A stretch of DNA of 64,000 nucleotides from Pseudomonadota bacterium (GTDB lineage: Bacteria; Pseudomonadota; Gammaproteobacteria; Enterobacterales; Enterobacteriaceae), in NCBI GenBank assembly GCA_018261615.1, contig JAGTSE010000004.1, positions 1 through 64,000 on the forward strand, given 5' to 3'. The first letter of the stretch is position 1. The number at the start of each line of letters is the position of its first letter. Made by a program: the position numbers and the translations under genes. Below the pieces are notes generated by a model. It was not told the origin of the DNA and searched no databases. It saw only the letters and a list, made by a program, of their open reading frames with translations. Below are positions 8,495-17,566 of the stretch, piece by piece.

Positions 8495-9091
8495 ATGAGC
8501 AGAAATACCGAACACGATACTCGCGAACACTTACTGGCTACCGGCGAGCGTCTTTGCATGCATCGCGGGTTCACCGGTATGGGCCTGAGCGAGTTATTGA
8601 AAACAGCAGAAGTGCCAAAAGGCTCGTTCTATCACTATTTTCGCTCAAAAGAGGCGTTTGGCGTGGCGTTACTTGAGCGTCACTATGCGGGTTACCACCA
8701 GCGGCTGGCTACCCATTTCGCCAGTGGGCCGGGAAATTATCGTGACAGGCTACTGGCGTACTATCAGGAGACGCTGAACCAGTTTCGCCAGCAGGGCATT
8801 ATCAGCGGTTGCCTGACAGTGAAACTCTCTGCGGAAGTGTGCGACCTGTCGGAGGATATGCGCGCCGCGATGGACAAAGGCGCAAGCGGCGTTATCGCCC
8901 TGCTTGCGCAAGCGCTGGAAAAAGGGTGTGAAGATCGTAGCCTCACTCTTTCCGGCGACACGCTGACGCAAGCGCAGGTGCTGTATGCCTTATGGCTGGG
9001 CGCAAATTTGCAGGCCAAGATTTCTCGCAGTGCCCTGCCGCTGGAAAGTGCGCTGGCGCATGCGAAAACTATTATCGCTATGCCTGAGTAA
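8495..9091 (+). CDS. nemR: TetR-family repressor NemR (electrophile and hypochlorite sensor)
   Basis: NemR represses nemA and gloA and is released by N-ethylmaleimide, methylglyoxal, quinones or reactive chlorine. The 198-residue protein has the TetR helix-turn-helix ([24 protein letters not shown], residues 26-49). It also has the redox pair described for E. coli: Cys106 (ISGCLTVK) and Lys175 (LQAKISRS); Cys116 is also conserved. It leads the nemR-nemA-gloA cluster. Its stop codon lies in the loop of a hairpin followed by a T-run. Confidence 0.96.
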   Translation: MSRNTEHDTREHLLATGERLCMHRGFTGMGLSELLKTAEVPKGSFYHYFRSKEAFGVALLERHYAGYHQRLATHFASGPGNYRDRLLAYYQETLNQFRQQGIISGCLTVKLSAEVCDLSEDMRAAMDKGASGVIALLAQALEKGCEDRSLTLSGDTLTQAQVLYALWLGANLQAKISRSALPLESALAHAKTIIAMPE

Positions 9092-9105
9092 TATCAGGCT
9101 TTTTT
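9082..9105 (+). terminator. Hairpin with T-run overlapping the nemR stop codon
   Basis: GCCTGA (9082-9087) pairs with TCAGGC (9094-9099) and is followed by TTTTTT. The nemR TAA (9089-9091) is in the loop. It would act as an intercistronic attenuator or partial terminator before nemA. Confidence 0.6.
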
Positions 9106-9119
9106 ATTTCACATTTTAC

Positions 9120-9134
9120 TAGTCGACCGGTCTA
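9120..9134 (+). promoter_or_regulatory. Possible second, shortened NemR site before nemA
   Basis: TAGTCGACCGGTCTA contains GACCGGTC, the two half-sites of the NemR palindrome without the central GATC. It lies 14 bases upstream of nemA. Binding is uncertain because the half-site spacing is 4 bases short. Confidence 0.35.
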
Positions 9135-9147
9135 TTCAGGAGTTGTT

Positions 9148-10242
9148 ATGTCCAGTAAACTATTCACACCGCTGAAAGTGGGTGCAATTACCGTTCCAAA
9201 CCGTGTTTTTATGGCTCCGCTGACGCGCCTACGCAGCATTGAGCCGGGCGATATCCCGACGCCGCTGATGGCGGAATATTACCGTCAACGCGCCAGCTCT
9301 GGCCTGATCATCAGCGAAGCCACGCAAATCTCCGCGCAGGCGAAAGGTTACGCGGGCGCGCCGGGCCTGCACAGCGCCGAACAGGTCGCTGCATGGCAGA
9401 AAATTACCGATGTTGTACACCGTGAAAACGGTCGTATTGCGGTTCAACTGTGGCACACCGGTCGCATCTCACACAGCAGCCTGCAACCGGGCGGCGCAGC
9501 ACCTGTCGCGCCTTCAGCTATCAACGCGGGCACCCGGACTTCGCTGCGTGATGCCAATGGCAACGCTACCCGCGAAGATACCTCTATGCCGCGCGCACTG
9601 GAGACCACCGAAATCCCGGAAATCGTTAACGATTTCCGCCAGGCCGTTGCTAATGCGCGAGAGGCGGGCTTTGACCTGGTCGAACTGCACTCTGCCCACG
9701 GCTACCTGCTGCATCAGTTCTTGTCACCATCATCCAACCATCGTACCGATCAGTACGGCGGTAGCGTGGAAAACCGCGCCCGCCTGGTGCTGGAAGTGGT
9801 CGATGCCGTGAGCAAAGAGTGGGGAGCCGATCGCATCGGGATCCGCGTTTCGCCGATTGGCACGTTCCAGAATGTGGATAATGGCCCGAACGAAGAAGCG
9901 GATGCACTGTATCTGATCGAAGAACTGGGTAAACGAGGGATTGCTTACCTGCATATGTCCGAGCCGGACTGGGCGGGCGGCAAACCGTACACCGATGAGT
10001 TCCGTGAAAAAGTGCGTGCACGCTTCCAGGGCCTGATCATTGGCGCTGGTGCTTACACCGTCGAGAAAGCGGAAGCGCTGATCGAGAAAGGTTTGATCGA
10101 CGCCGTGGCATTTGGTCGCGCTTATATCGCTAACCCGGATCTGGTAAAACGTCTGCAACTGAAAGCGGAACTGAACCCGCAGCGCCCGGAAAGCTTCTAC
10201 GGCGGCGGCGCAGAAGGCTATACCGACTACCCCTCTCTGTAA
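9148..10242 (+). CDS. nemA: N-ethylmaleimide reductase NemA (Old Yellow Enzyme family)
   Basis: NemA is an FMN-dependent ene-reductase that reduces N-ethylmaleimide, nitro-esters, chromate and other electrophiles using NADPH in the cytoplasm. The 364-residue TIM-barrel protein starts [23 protein letters not shown]. It carries the substrate-binding His/His motif in [14 protein letters not shown] and the FMN-phosphate loop [15 protein letters not shown] near the C-terminus. An AGGAG site precedes the ATG. The gene lies between nemR and gloA as part of the electrophile-detoxification operon. Confidence 0.97.
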   Translation: MSSKLFTPLKVGAITVPNRVFMAPLTRLRSIEPGDIPTPLMAEYYRQRASSGLIISEATQISAQAKGYAGAPGLHSAEQVAAWQKITDVVHRENGRIAVQLWHTGRISHSSLQPGGAAPVAPSAINAGTRTSLRDANGNATREDTSMPRALETTEIPEIVNDFRQAVANAREAGFDLVELHSAHGYLLHQFLSPSSNHRTDQYGGSVENRARLVLEVVDAVSKEWGADRIGIRVSPIGTFQNVDNGPNEEADALYLIEELGKRGIAYLHMSEPDWAGGKPYTDEFREKVRARFQGLIIGAGAYTVEKAEALIEKGLIDAVAFGRAYIANPDLVKRLQLKAELNPQRPESFYGGGAEGYTDYPSL

Positions 10243-10260
10243 TCCTCTGCTTGTTCATTG

Positions 10261-10284
10261 ATAGCGGCGGGTTTCCGCCGCTAT
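10261..10284 (+). terminator. Hairpin after nemA
   Basis: ATAGCGGCGG and CCGCCGCTAT form a perfect 10-bp stem with a GTTT loop. There is no strong T-run, so it may act as a partial terminator or RNA-stability element between nemA and gloA. Confidence 0.6.
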
Positions 10285-10337
10285 ACTAAAACGATGTTTC
10301 TAACTGGAACGTTAATTCATTTATAAAAGAGGACATC

Positions 10338-10745
10338 ATGCGCTTACTTCACACCATGCTTCGTGTTGGCAACCTGCAACGCTCCATCGACTTCTACACC
10401 AAAGTGCTGGGCATGAAGTTACTGCGTACCAGTGAAAATCCGGAATATAAATACTCGCTGGCCTTTGTGGGTTACGGCCCGGAAACCGAAGAGGCGGTCA
10501 TCGAGCTGACTTACAACTGGGGCGTCGAAAGCTATGAACTGGGCACCGCCTATGGTCACATCGCGCTGAGCGTGGAAAATGCCGCTGAATCCTGCGAAAC
10601 GATCCGCAAAAACGGCGGTAACGTAACCCGCGAAGCAGGTCCGGTTAAAGGCGGTACCACCGTCATCGCCTTTGTTGAAGATCCGGACGGTTATAAAATC
10701 GAACTGATCGAAGAGAAGCATGCTGGTCGCGGCCTGGGTAATTGA
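10338..10745 (+). CDS. gloA: Glyoxalase I (lactoylglutathione lyase)
   Basis: GloA isomerises the methylglyoxal-glutathione hemithioacetal to S-lactoylglutathione; the enterobacterial enzyme is Ni2+-dependent. The 135-residue protein keeps all four metal ligands at the family positions: His5, Glu56, His74 and Glu122. An AGAGGA site stands before the ATG. It lies downstream of nemA, and NemR co-regulates it in E. coli, which fits a shared aldehyde-detoxification role. Confidence 0.98.
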   Translation: MRLLHTMLRVGNLQRSIDFYTKVLGMKLLRTSENPEYKYSLAFVGYGPETEEAVIELTYNWGVESYELGTAYGHIALSVENAAESCETIRKNGGNVTREAGPVKGGTTVIAFVEDPDGYKIELIEEKHAGRGLGN

Positions 10746-10751
10746 TCCCTT

Positions 10752-10777
10752 CGGGCGCATTATGCGCCCGCTGTTTT
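10752..10777 (+). terminator. gloA terminator
   Basis: CGGGCGCAT / ATGCGCCCG stem followed by CTGTTTT, directly after the gloA stop. Confidence 0.8.
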
Positions 10778-10836
10778 ACATCCCTTCGCAAAATTTGCCA
10801 TAATGCGCTGCCATTTTCCCGTATCAAGAGATCCTG

Positions 10837-11490
10837 ATGTCCGATAACGCTCAACTTACTGGTCTGTGCGACCGTTTTCGCGGTTTTTATCCTGTCGTGA
10901 TTGATGTTGAAACTGCCGGCTTTAACGCCAAAACCGACGCACTGCTGGAAGTCGCCGCCATTACGCTGAAAATGGATGAACAAGGCTGGCTGATGCCTGA
11001 CAGCACCCTGCATTTCCACGTTGAGCCTTTCGAAGGCGCGAATCTGCAACCGGAAGCGCTGGCCTTTAATGGTATTGATCCCTCGAATCCGTTACGTGGT
11101 GCGGTAAGCGAACATGATGCGCTGCACGCCATTTTCAAAATGGTGCGCAAAGGCATTAAAGATCAAAGCTGCAACCGTGCGATTATGGTGGCACATAATG
11201 CCACCTTCGATCACAGCTTTATGATGGCCGCAGCCGAACGCGCTTCACTGAAGCGAAATCCTTTCCACCCGTTTGTCACCTTTGATACCGCATCGCTGAG
11301 CGGGCTGGCGCTGGGGCAAACCGTGCTGTCAAAAGCCTGTGCCGCTGCGGGTATTGCCTTTGACGCCTCGCAGGCGCATTCGGCGCTGTATGATACGGAG
11401 CAAACCGCCCTGCTGTTTTGCGAAATCGTGAACCGCTGGAAGCGTCTGGGCGGATGGCCATTGCCGCTCGCCGATGATTCACAGGCGTAA
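10837..11490 (+). CDS. rnt: Ribonuclease T
   Basis: RNase T is a DEDDh 3'-5' exoribonuclease that trims the CCA ends of tRNAs and matures 5S/23S rRNA 3' ends; it acts as a dimer. The 217-residue protein has the ExoI motif Asp23-x-Glu25 (VIDVETAGF), ExoII in [11 protein letters not shown] and ExoIII with His and Asp in [16 protein letters not shown]. coli Rnt is 215 residues. It is convergent with grxD and shares a terminator with it. Confidence 0.97.
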   Translation: MSDNAQLTGLCDRFRGFYPVVIDVETAGFNAKTDALLEVAAITLKMDEQGWLMPDSTLHFHVEPFEGANLQPEALAFNGIDPSNPLRGAVSEHDALHAIFKMVRKGIKDQSCNRAIMVAHNATFDHSFMMAAAERASLKRNPFHPFVTFDTASLSGLALGQTVLSKACAAAGIAFDASQAHSALYDTEQTALLFCEIVNRWKRLGGWPLPLADDSQA

Positions 11491-11517
11491 AAAAAGCGAC
11501 CAGGGGTCGCTTTTTTA
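11489..11517. terminator. Bidirectional terminator between rnt and grxD
   Basis: AGCGACC / GGTCGCT stem with AGG loop, flanked by A and T tracts on both strands; the plus-strand A-run overlaps the rnt stop. Confidence 0.9.
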
Positions 11518-11527
11518 TTGGCAAAAC

Positions 11528-11872
11528 TTATTCCGCAGCCGGCTCATCTTTATGTTTTGCCGCCGCTTCTTTAATCAGCGGTTGCAGTTCGCCACGCTGA
11601 TACATCTCAATGATGATATCGCAGCCGCCGACCAGTTCGCCTTCAACCCACAGCTGCGGGAAGGTTGGCCAGTTAGCGTATTTCGGCAGTTCTGCGCGAA
11701 TGTCCGGGTTTTGCAGGATATCCACATACGCGAAACGCTCGCCACAAGCAGAGAGCGCCTGCACAGCCTGGGCGGAGAATCCGCAACTCGGCAGCTTCGG
11801 GGAGCCTTTCATATACAGCAGAATCGGGTTTTCAGCAATTTGACGCTGGATTTTCTCAAGGGTTGTGCTCAT
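11528..11872 (-). CDS. grxD: Monothiol glutaredoxin GrxD (Grx4)
   Basis: GrxD is a monothiol CGFS glutaredoxin that carries [2Fe-2S] clusters with glutathione and partners with BolA. From MSTTLEKIQR at 11872 the product is 114 residues; a 20-codon upstream open extension is not used because the family starts here. Active-site CGFS is at residues 30-33, preceded by the MKGSPKLPSC loop. The glutathione-binding WPTFPQLWV and GGCDI motifs are intact. It lies between rnt (convergent) and mepH (divergent). Confidence 0.96.
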   Translation of the reverse strand: MSTTLEKIQRQIAENPILLYMKGSPKLPSCGFSAQAVQALSACGERFAYVDILQNPDIRAELPKYANWPTFPQLWVEGELVGGCDIIIEMYQRGELQPLIKEAAAKHKDEPAAE

Positions 11873-12202
11873 TGTCTTACTTCCTTCAACTTCTTCTACG
11901 GCTGACATCTGACATTGTAACGGTTCAGACAAGTAACGGAAAATAACATTTTATTCACCGTTCATTATTTTATCGTCTGTCACGTAAAGTTGCCTTAAAA
12001 ATATGACTTAACCCAACTCACCCTGCTCAACTCTTAACCGTCATAGAAACGTTTTGCTGCTTTTTTTTGCGCTTGCTAACGAAAGGAAGGTATAGATGCA
12101 AAAACAGTATTAACTTTTGTGCTTTTTATGGATTAGAATCGACGGGTTTTGAAAAATCACACGCAGGCATATTATATGCTTGCCTTAACAGGGGAATGCT
12201 CA
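11873..12202. other. Intergenic region between grxD and mepH
   Basis: This 330-base divergent promoter region holds the grxD leader (AGGAAG site near 11880 on the minus strand) and the mepH 5' region with an AGGGG site before the GTG start. An AAGGAAGG-type Shine-Dalgarno near 12085 precedes only a short reading that stops quickly. I see no further gene. Confidence 0.5.
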
Positions 12203-13036
12203 GTGGCGCGGATACCAAAAGCTTCGATCACGCTCTGTGCTTTGTTGTTCACCACGCTTTCTTTCACGCCATTGGCTAACGCCTCTGAACAGGCGCGAGC
12301 ATCGGCCGTGCAAAAATCGCATCTGGCGAAAGCATCCGAACGTAAGAAAAAAAACACATCACAAAAAACTTCAAAGAAAAACAGTCGCAGTACGGCAGAA
12401 AAACACACCAGTAAAAAAACACCTGAAAACAAGAAGTCACCGGCTAAGAAAAAAGTTTCCACCAGCAGCAAAACCAGTCAGATTAACTCTCGTCGTAACA
12501 AAACCAGCCAGTTAAAAACTACAGAAGTCGCCTGGACGGAAAAATGCAGCAAGCCGCGCAAAGGCCACAAGCCTCATTGTGTCAAAGTCAAAAAAACCAC
12601 GACCATTGCTGAAGCACATAAAGTGCGTATCCAGAAAGCCCAGAAAACGGCGATGTCAAAACTACTGAACCAGATTGGTAAACCTTACCACTGGGGCGGC
12701 ACCTCGCCGAATACCGGTTTTGATTGTAGTGGTCTGGTCTATTACGCCTATAAGGATTTGGTGAAATTCCGCATTCCGCGCACCGCGAACGAAATGTATC
12801 ACCTGCGTGATGCTTCGCCGGTAAATGTTGCGGAGCTTGAAAGCGGTGATCTGGTATTCTTCCGCACGCAGGGTCGCGGCACCGCCGATCACGTTGGCGT
12901 TTACGTTGGCAACGGCAAGTTTATCCAGTCTCCGCGCAGCGGCCAGGATATTCAGGTAACTTCCCTTAGCGAAGACTACTGGCAGCGCCATTACGTTGGC
13001 GCTCGCCGCGTCGTTACACCAAAAACTATTCGTTGA
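12203..13036 (+). CDS. mepH: Murein DD-endopeptidase MepH
   Basis: MepH is a periplasmic NlpC/P60 endopeptidase that cuts D-Ala-mDAP crosslinks during peptidoglycan growth. I choose the GTG at 12203 because AGGGG stands just upstream and the family starts (M)ARI. The in-frame ATG 18 codons earlier would precede a complete signal sequence (ITLCALLFTTLSFTPLANA). A long Lys/Ser/Thr-rich low-complexity linker (about residues 35-130) leads to the catalytic domain with Cys in GFDCSGLVYYAY and His in TADHVGVYVG. E. coli MepH is 271 residues; this is 277. Confidence 0.94.
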   Translation: MARIPKASITLCALLFTTLSFTPLANASEQARASAVQKSHLAKASERKKKNTSQKTSKKNSRSTAEKHTSKKTPENKKSPAKKKVSTSSKTSQINSRRNKTSQLKTTEVAWTEKCSKPRKGHKPHCVKVKKTTTIAEAHKVRIQKAQKTAMSKLLNQIGKPYHWGGTSPNTGFDCSGLVYYAYKDLVKFRIPRTANEMYHLRDASPVNVAELESGDLVFFRTQGRGTADHVGVYVGNGKFIQSPRSGQDIQVTSLSEDYWQRHYVGARRVVTPKTIR

Positions 13037-13040
13037 TCCC

Positions 13041-13079
13041 ATCGCCTGTCGTAACTGCGACAGGCGATGTTCTCTTTTT
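13041..13079 (+). terminator. mepH terminator
   Basis: ATCGCCTGTCG / CGACAGGCGAT, an 11-bp perfect stem, followed by GTTCTCTTTTT. Confidence 0.8.
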
Positions 13080-13159
13080 CCCGTCCCCGCGATTTGTTAC
13101 TCTAAGTCTCTCACTCAGTAGGGTTATTGGGTGTATTAAAATAATGAAGGAGAGTAGCA

Positions 13160-13741
13160 ATGTCGTTCGAATTACCTGCACTACCGTATGCAAAAGACGC
13201 CCTGATGCCGCATATCTCAGCCGAAACGCTGGAGTATCACTATGGTAAGCACCATCAGACTTATGTCACTAACCTCAACAACCTGATCAAAGGAACCGCC
13301 TTCGAAGGCAAAACGCTGGAAGAGATCATTAAGCACAGCGAAGGCGGCGTGTTCAATAACGCTGCTCAAGTCTGGAACCACACCTTTTACTGGAATTGCC
13401 TGGCACCGCACGCTGGCGGTGAGCCGACTGACGAACTGGCCGCTGCGATTGCTAAAGCATTTGGCAGCTTTGCGGAGTTCAAAGCGCAGTTTACCGATGC
13501 CGCAGTGAAAAATTTTGGTTCAGGCTGGACATGGCTGGTGAAAAAAGCGGATGGCGGGTTGGCGATTGTCTCAACGTCCAATGCGGGAACCCCGCTGACG
13601 ACGGATGCGACACCGCTGCTGACCGTCGATGTCTGGGAACATGCTTATTACATTGACTACCGCAACGCCCGTCCGAACTACCTTGAACACTTCTGGGCGC
13701 TGGTCAACTGGACTTTCGTGGCGAAGAATTTCGCCGCATAA
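13160..13741 (+). CDS. sodB: Iron superoxide dismutase
   Basis: SodB is a cytoplasmic Fe-dependent superoxide dismutase. The 193-residue protein has the iron ligands at the standard positions: His27, His74, Asp157 and His161, with the VDVWEHAYY signature. GGAGAG precedes the ATG. It is the only intact superoxide dismutase in this window, because the periplasmic sodC is deleted. Its leader around the start codon is the usual RyhB target in relatives. It is convergent with ydhP. Confidence 0.98.
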   Translation: MSFELPALPYAKDALMPHISAETLEYHYGKHHQTYVTNLNNLIKGTAFEGKTLEEIIKHSEGGVFNNAAQVWNHTFYWNCLAPHAGGEPTDELAAAIAKAFGSFAEFKAQFTDAAVKNFGSGWTWLVKKADGGLAIVSTSNAGTPLTTDATPLLTVDVWEHAYYIDYRNARPNYLEHFWALVNWTFVAKNFAA

Positions 13742-13763
13742 AACATTCACTACATCAAAACAA

Positions 13764-13784
13764 AGGAGGGGCAATGCCCCTCCT
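13764..13784. terminator. Terminator between sodB and ydhP
   Basis: AGGAGGGGC / GCCCCTCCT perfect 9-bp stem with AAT loop, between two convergent genes. Confidence 0.8.
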
Positions 13785-13788
13785 CTAT

Positions 13789-14958
13789 TTACTCGACCAC
13801 CGCACAGGCTCGTTCCGGCCGGGAACGCCCAGAAAAAAATACCACCATCAGTCCAAGCCCCGCAATAATCGCCCCCATCACTGGCACAAAACCATATCCC
13901 AGGCCGCCGGAGATCACCGCGCCACCCGCAGCCGCACCGAGTGCATTACCGAGATTAAAGGCACCAATATTCACTGAAGAAGAGAGTCCCGGCGCTTCAT
14001 GTGCGACCCGCATGACACGCATTTGCAGCGGCGGAACCACGGCAAAGGTCGCTGCGCCCCAGACCACCATACTGATAGCCGCGCCCACTTCGCTGCGGGC
14101 CAGGAACGGAATAGCCAGCATGATGGCAATCAGCAGGATAAGAAAACCTTTCAGCGTACCGGTTACCGAACGATCTGCCAGTTTGCCGCCAAGATAGTTA
14201 CCAATCGAGAAACCGACGCCAATCAGAACCAACATCCCGGTAACAAATACCGGCGTAGCATCAGTAATGATACGCAACACCGGCGAAATATAGGTATAAA
14301 GCGTGAACATTGCACCCGCGCCGAGCACCGTCGTCAGCAGCGCCGAGAGCACCTGTGGACGAACCAGCACAGACAACTCTTTGCGTACATCCGGGCGTTC
14401 GCCTGTTCCGCCGCCAGGCAGTGAAAAGTAGAGGCTCAGCATGGCAACCAGGCCCAGCACAGCGGTCGCCATGAATGACATACGCCAGCCGATGGTTTCA
14501 CCCAACCAGGTTGCGGCAGGCACGCCGCCAATATTGGCAATGGTCAGTCCCATAAACATGGTCGCGACGGCGCTGGCTTGTTTCTCTTTTGCCACCACGC
14601 TTGCCGCAACAACCGACCCCAGGCCAAAGAAGGCGCCATGGTTGAGGCTGGTGACGATGCGCGCCAGCATTAAGGTGGTGTAGTCCGGCGCGATTGCCGA
14701 CAGCACGTTGCCCAGTGTAAAGATCGCCATCAGGAAAATCAGCGCGTTACGTCTGCCACGGTGCGACAGCAGCAGCGTCATTAGCGGTGCCCCCGCCATC
14801 ACGCCAATTGCATAAGCGCTAATCAGCATCCCCGCAGCCGGAATGGAAACATCGACACCACGGGCAATAACGGGCAGTAACCCCATCGGGGAGAACTCCG
14901 TTGTACCTATCCCAAAGGCGCCAATCGCCAGGGCAAGCAGAGGGAAATTTATTTTCAT
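13789..14958 (-). CDS. ydhP: Major facilitator superfamily transporter YdhP
   Basis: YdhP is a 12-helix inner-membrane proton-driven exporter of the DHA1 family (AraJ/sugar-efflux type). The E. coli homologue is of uncertain substrate. The 389-residue protein starts MKINFPLLALAIGAFGIGTTEF, with the DHA1 motif at the first helix. It shows the MFS loop 2-3 motif (LLSHRGRRNALIF) and the mirror motif GGKLADRSVTG after helix 8. It lies downstream of the tiny ynhF and upstream of the sodB terminator. Confidence 0.92.
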   Translation of the reverse strand: MKINFPLLALAIGAFGIGTTEFSPMGLLPVIARGVDVSIPAAGMLISAYAIGVMAGAPLMTLLLSHRGRRNALIFLMAIFTLGNVLSAIAPDYTTLMLARIVTSLNHGAFFGLGSVVAASVVAKEKQASAVATMFMGLTIANIGGVPAATWLGETIGWRMSFMATAVLGLVAMLSLYFSLPGGGTGERPDVRKELSVLVRPQVLSALLTTVLGAGAMFTLYTYISPVLRIITDATPVFVTGMLVLIGVGFSIGNYLGGKLADRSVTGTLKGFLILLIAIMLAIPFLARSEVGAAISMVVWGAATFAVVPPLQMRVMRVAHEAPGLSSSVNIGAFNLGNALGAAAGGAVISGGLGYGFVPVMGAIIAGLGLMVVFFSGRSRPERACAVVE

Positions 14959-15094
14959 CGTTTGACTCCGAAAAAGCCGTGTCGGTTGGGGACACTGTCG
15001 CAGAAGTCAAAAGTATGACAGCAATCACAAAAAACAGTAGTTAGCAGAATGACAAAAGATTATTGCAGAAGTGATAACAATGGCGGGGGAAAGC

Positions 15095-15115
15095 CGAGGG
15101 AGAAGCTCTCCCTCG
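15095..15115. terminator. Hairpin downstream of ynhF
   Basis: CGAGGGAG / CTCCCTCG 8-bp stem, 8 bases past the ynhF stop. It has no T-run, so its role as a terminator is uncertain. Confidence 0.4.
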
Positions 15116-15122
15116 TACCAGA

Positions 15123-15212
15123 TCAATGCAGCGCGGCGGTCAGCCCACCGAAAACAATCAGGCTCAGAACAATGACGGTAGTGACCAAAGAATACTTCAG
15201 ATCGGTGCTCAT
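15123..15212 (-). CDS. ynhF: Small inner-membrane protein YnhF
   Basis: This 29-residue protein was found by reading the minus strand: M-S-T-D-L-K-Y-S-L followed by a hydrophobic helix (TTVIVLSLIVFGGLTAAL) and terminal His. It matches E. coli YnhF closely in length, start and single transmembrane segment. Function is unknown; in E. coli it is membrane-embedded and stress-linked. It lies between ydhP and purR as in E. coli, and GGAG stands upstream of the ATG. Confidence 0.92.
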   Translation of the reverse strand: MSTDLKYSLVTTVIVLSLIVFGGLTAALH

Positions 15213-15450
15213 CAATTTTTCTCCATTTTCATTTCCCCACAAAAAGTGAGTTTGCGCATTTTTGCACAAATAATCATAAAAATCTTGCAGGAATTAGGGG
15301 GAGATATGTTTTAGCGCTTCCACTTTTGCTCAAGATGAGACAAAATTCGACGCTAAATTTATTAGCGTACCGGCCATTGACTCCCCTCCTGACGTTCAGT
15401 GCCTTTTTCCCGGCGTACCGCACTCACTTTGCTGGAGTTCAGGGTGATGG

Positions 15451-15468
15451 AAGGCAAACGTTTACCTT
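15451..15468 (+). promoter_or_regulatory. PurR operator O1 in the purR leader
   Basis: AAGGCAAACGTTTACCTT is a near-perfect palindrome of the PurR consensus and lies 44 bases before the purR ATG. It corresponds to the autoregulatory operator O1 of E. coli purR. Confidence 0.85.
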
Positions 15469-15511
15469 AAGTATTATCAGGAGCTTATGATATGGTCTGG
15501 AGTGATTTCTG

Positions 15512-16537
15512 ATGGCAACGATTAAAGACGTCGCGAAACGAGCAAACGTTTCCACTACAACCGTATCACATGTAATTAACAAAACACGCTTCGTCGCTGA
15601 AGAGACCCGCAACGCCGTATGGGCGGCGATCAAAGAGTTACATTACTCCCCCAGCGCCGTGGCGCGCAGCCTGAAGGTCAATCACACCAAATCGATCGGT
15701 TTGCTGGCCACCAGCAGCGAAGCCGCCTATTTTGCCGAGATCATCGAAGCCGTAGAGAAAAAATGCTTCCAGAAAGGCTACACCTTGATCCTCGGCAACG
15801 CCTGGAACAGCCTTGAGAAACAGCGCGCCTACCTGTCGATGATGGCGCAAAAACGTGTCGATGGCCTGCTGGTGATGTGCTCCGAATATCCGGAATCGCT
15901 GCTGAGCATGCTGGAAGAGTACCGTAATATCCCAATGGTAGTGATGGACTGGGGCGAGTCAAAAGCCGATTTTACCGACTCGGTCATTGATAACGCTTTT
16001 GAAGGCGGCTATATGGCCGGACGCTATCTGATCGAGCGCGGACATCGCGATATTGGCGTTATTCCTGGCCCGCTGGAGCGTAACACCGGTGCAGGACGCC
16101 TTGCCGGTTTTATGAAGGCGATGGAAGAAGCGGTCATCACCGTACCGGAAAACTGGATCGTACAGGGCGATTTTGAACCAGAATCGGGTTACCGGGCGAT
16201 GCAGCAAATTATCAACCAGTCCCACCGCCCTACTGCCGTATTCTGCGGCGGCGATATTATGGCGATGGGTGCGCTCTGTGCGGCAGATGAGATGGGGTTG
16301 CGCGTTCCTCAGGACATTTCGCTGATCGGATATGATAATGTGCGCAATTCCCGCTACTTTACGCCCGCGCTAACGACTATCCATCAGCCGAAAGATTCAC
16401 TGGGCGAAACGGCGTTTACCATGTTGCTCGATCGTATCGTCAACAAACGCGAAGAGTCGCAATCCATTGAAGTCCATCCGCGTCTGATCGAACGCCGTTC
16501 GGTGGCGGATGGCCCGTTCCGCGACTATCGCCGTTAA
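15512..16537 (+). CDS. purR: Purine repressor PurR (LacI family)
   Basis: PurR is a homodimeric repressor that binds hypoxanthine or guanine as corepressor and shuts down purine and related biosynthesis. The 341-residue protein has the LacI-type helix-turn-helix at residues 4-23 ([20 protein letters not shown]) and hinge helix ([11 protein letters not shown]). Its periplasmic-binding-protein fold contains [15 protein letters not shown] and ends GPFRDYRR. Two PurR boxes, one in the leader and one inside the coding start, imply autoregulation. punR and punC follow. Confidence 0.98.
   Translation: MATIKDVAKRANVSTTTVSHVINKTRFVAEETRNAVWAAIKELHYSPSAVARSLKVNHTKSIGLLATSSEAAYFAEIIEAVEKKCFQKGYTLILGNAWNSLEKQRAYLSMMAQKRVDGLLVMCSEYPESLLSMLEEYRNIPMVVMDWGESKADFTDSVIDNAFEGGYMAGRYLIERGHRDIGVIPGPLERNTGAGRLAGFMKAMEEAVITVPENWIVQGDFEPESGYRAMQQIINQSHRPTAVFCGGDIMAMGALCAADEMGLRVPQDISLIGYDNVRNSRYFTPALTTIHQPKDSLGETAFTMLLDRIVNKREESQSIEVHPRLIERRSVADGPFRDYRR
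15540..15556 (+). promoter_or_regulatory. PurR operator O2 inside the purR coding region
   Basis: GAGCAAACGTTTCCACT, codons 10-15 of purR, matches the second intragenic PurR operator known for E. coli purR. It probably acts as a roadblock. Confidence 0.8.
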
Positions 16538-16556
16538 TCACACCCTGCGGGGGCCA

Positions 16557-17468
16557 CTACTCCGGCTCCCGCAACCATTCGCTGTTCAGCGTCTCACTGT
16601 CCCCCAGATACTCTAGCAGCCAGTTCAACGCCGGTGATGCGTCATTTTGTTGCCATGTCAGGCAGCAGGCCGCATCAGGAAACGGATTCTCCAGTTCCAG
16701 CGCCACCCAGTCGCCGCTGTCCAGCCGTGGGCGGGCGAAATGCGCGGGTACCATCCCCACACACAACCCGGCAGAAAGACAGGCTTCTGAAGAGGACCAG
16801 TCCGGCACGATAACCCGCTTCTGGTTATCCAGCAGCCAGGTAATACGTTTAGGCAGCGAGCGCGACGTATCTTCCTGGATCAACGAAGGCCAGTTGCGCA
16901 ACGTTTCATCACTTAGCAGGCCGGGCATGGATGCCAGCGGATGGCGGCTGGAGACGACACATTTCCAGCTTAGCATGCCCATATCACGAAACGCGTATCG
17001 CCCGCCGACCGGGATCGCCTGAGTCGCGCCAATCGCCACCTCAACACGGCCATCTGCCAGCGCATCCCAAACACCGTTAAACACCTCCTGGTAAACCCGT
17101 AACTCGACATCGTTAAAATGTCGGTAGAAATCGACAATCAATTGCCGTGTCCGCGCCGGTTTCACAATGTTATCCACGGCAATCGCCAACTGGCCGCGCC
17201 AACCGTTGGCGATCTGTTGACACTGCTGACGGGTGGTCTGCATTTTTTTGATAACAGAGCGCCCTTCTTTTAAAAACCAGTTTCCGGCGGGTGTTAACTC
17301 CACATCGCGATGGCGACGTTCAAATAACGGAACCGCCAGCCACTCTTCGAGTTGGCGCACGGTATAGCTCACCGCTGAAGGTACACGGTGCAACTCCTGG
17401 GCGGCACCGCTGAAACTGCCGTTGCGCGCAACAGCATCAACCACTTCCAGTGAATATTCTGACCACAT
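16557..17468 (-). CDS. punR: LysR-type regulator PunR (YdhB)
   Basis: PunR is a LysR-type activator of the divergent purine-nucleoside transporter gene punC. The 303-residue protein has an N-terminal winged helix (SLEVVDAVARNGSFSGAAQELHR, SAVSYTVRQLEEWL) and a long effector-binding domain. It stops at WLREPE, a few residues shorter than the E. coli protein (about 310), which looks harmless. A 98-base intergenic region separates it from punC, the usual arrangement for LysR control. Confidence 0.93.
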   Translation of the reverse strand: MWSEYSLEVVDAVARNGSFSGAAQELHRVPSAVSYTVRQLEEWLAVPLFERRHRDVELTPAGNWFLKEGRSVIKKMQTTRQQCQQIANGWRGQLAIAVDNIVKPARTRQLIVDFYRHFNDVELRVYQEVFNGVWDALADGRVEVAIGATQAIPVGGRYAFRDMGMLSWKCVVSSRHPLASMPGLLSDETLRNWPSLIQEDTSRSLPKRITWLLDNQKRVIVPDWSSSEACLSAGLCVGMVPAHFARPRLDSGDWVALELENPFPDAACCLTWQQNDASPALNWLLEYLGDSETLNSEWLREPE

Positions 17469-17566
17469 AATCTGCCTACAAAAATTTTGAAACCACTGCG
17501 CAAATATTAGCGTTTCACAAGCAGGAAATCACTCCTTACACTCAACAACCTTGAAGAAGCAACAAG

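Noticed and set aside
12067..12279. A 70-codon frame before mepH with AAGGAAGG upstream
   Set aside because: The listed frame does not start at the good ribosome-binding site and overlaps the mepH start in another frame; no protein-like features.
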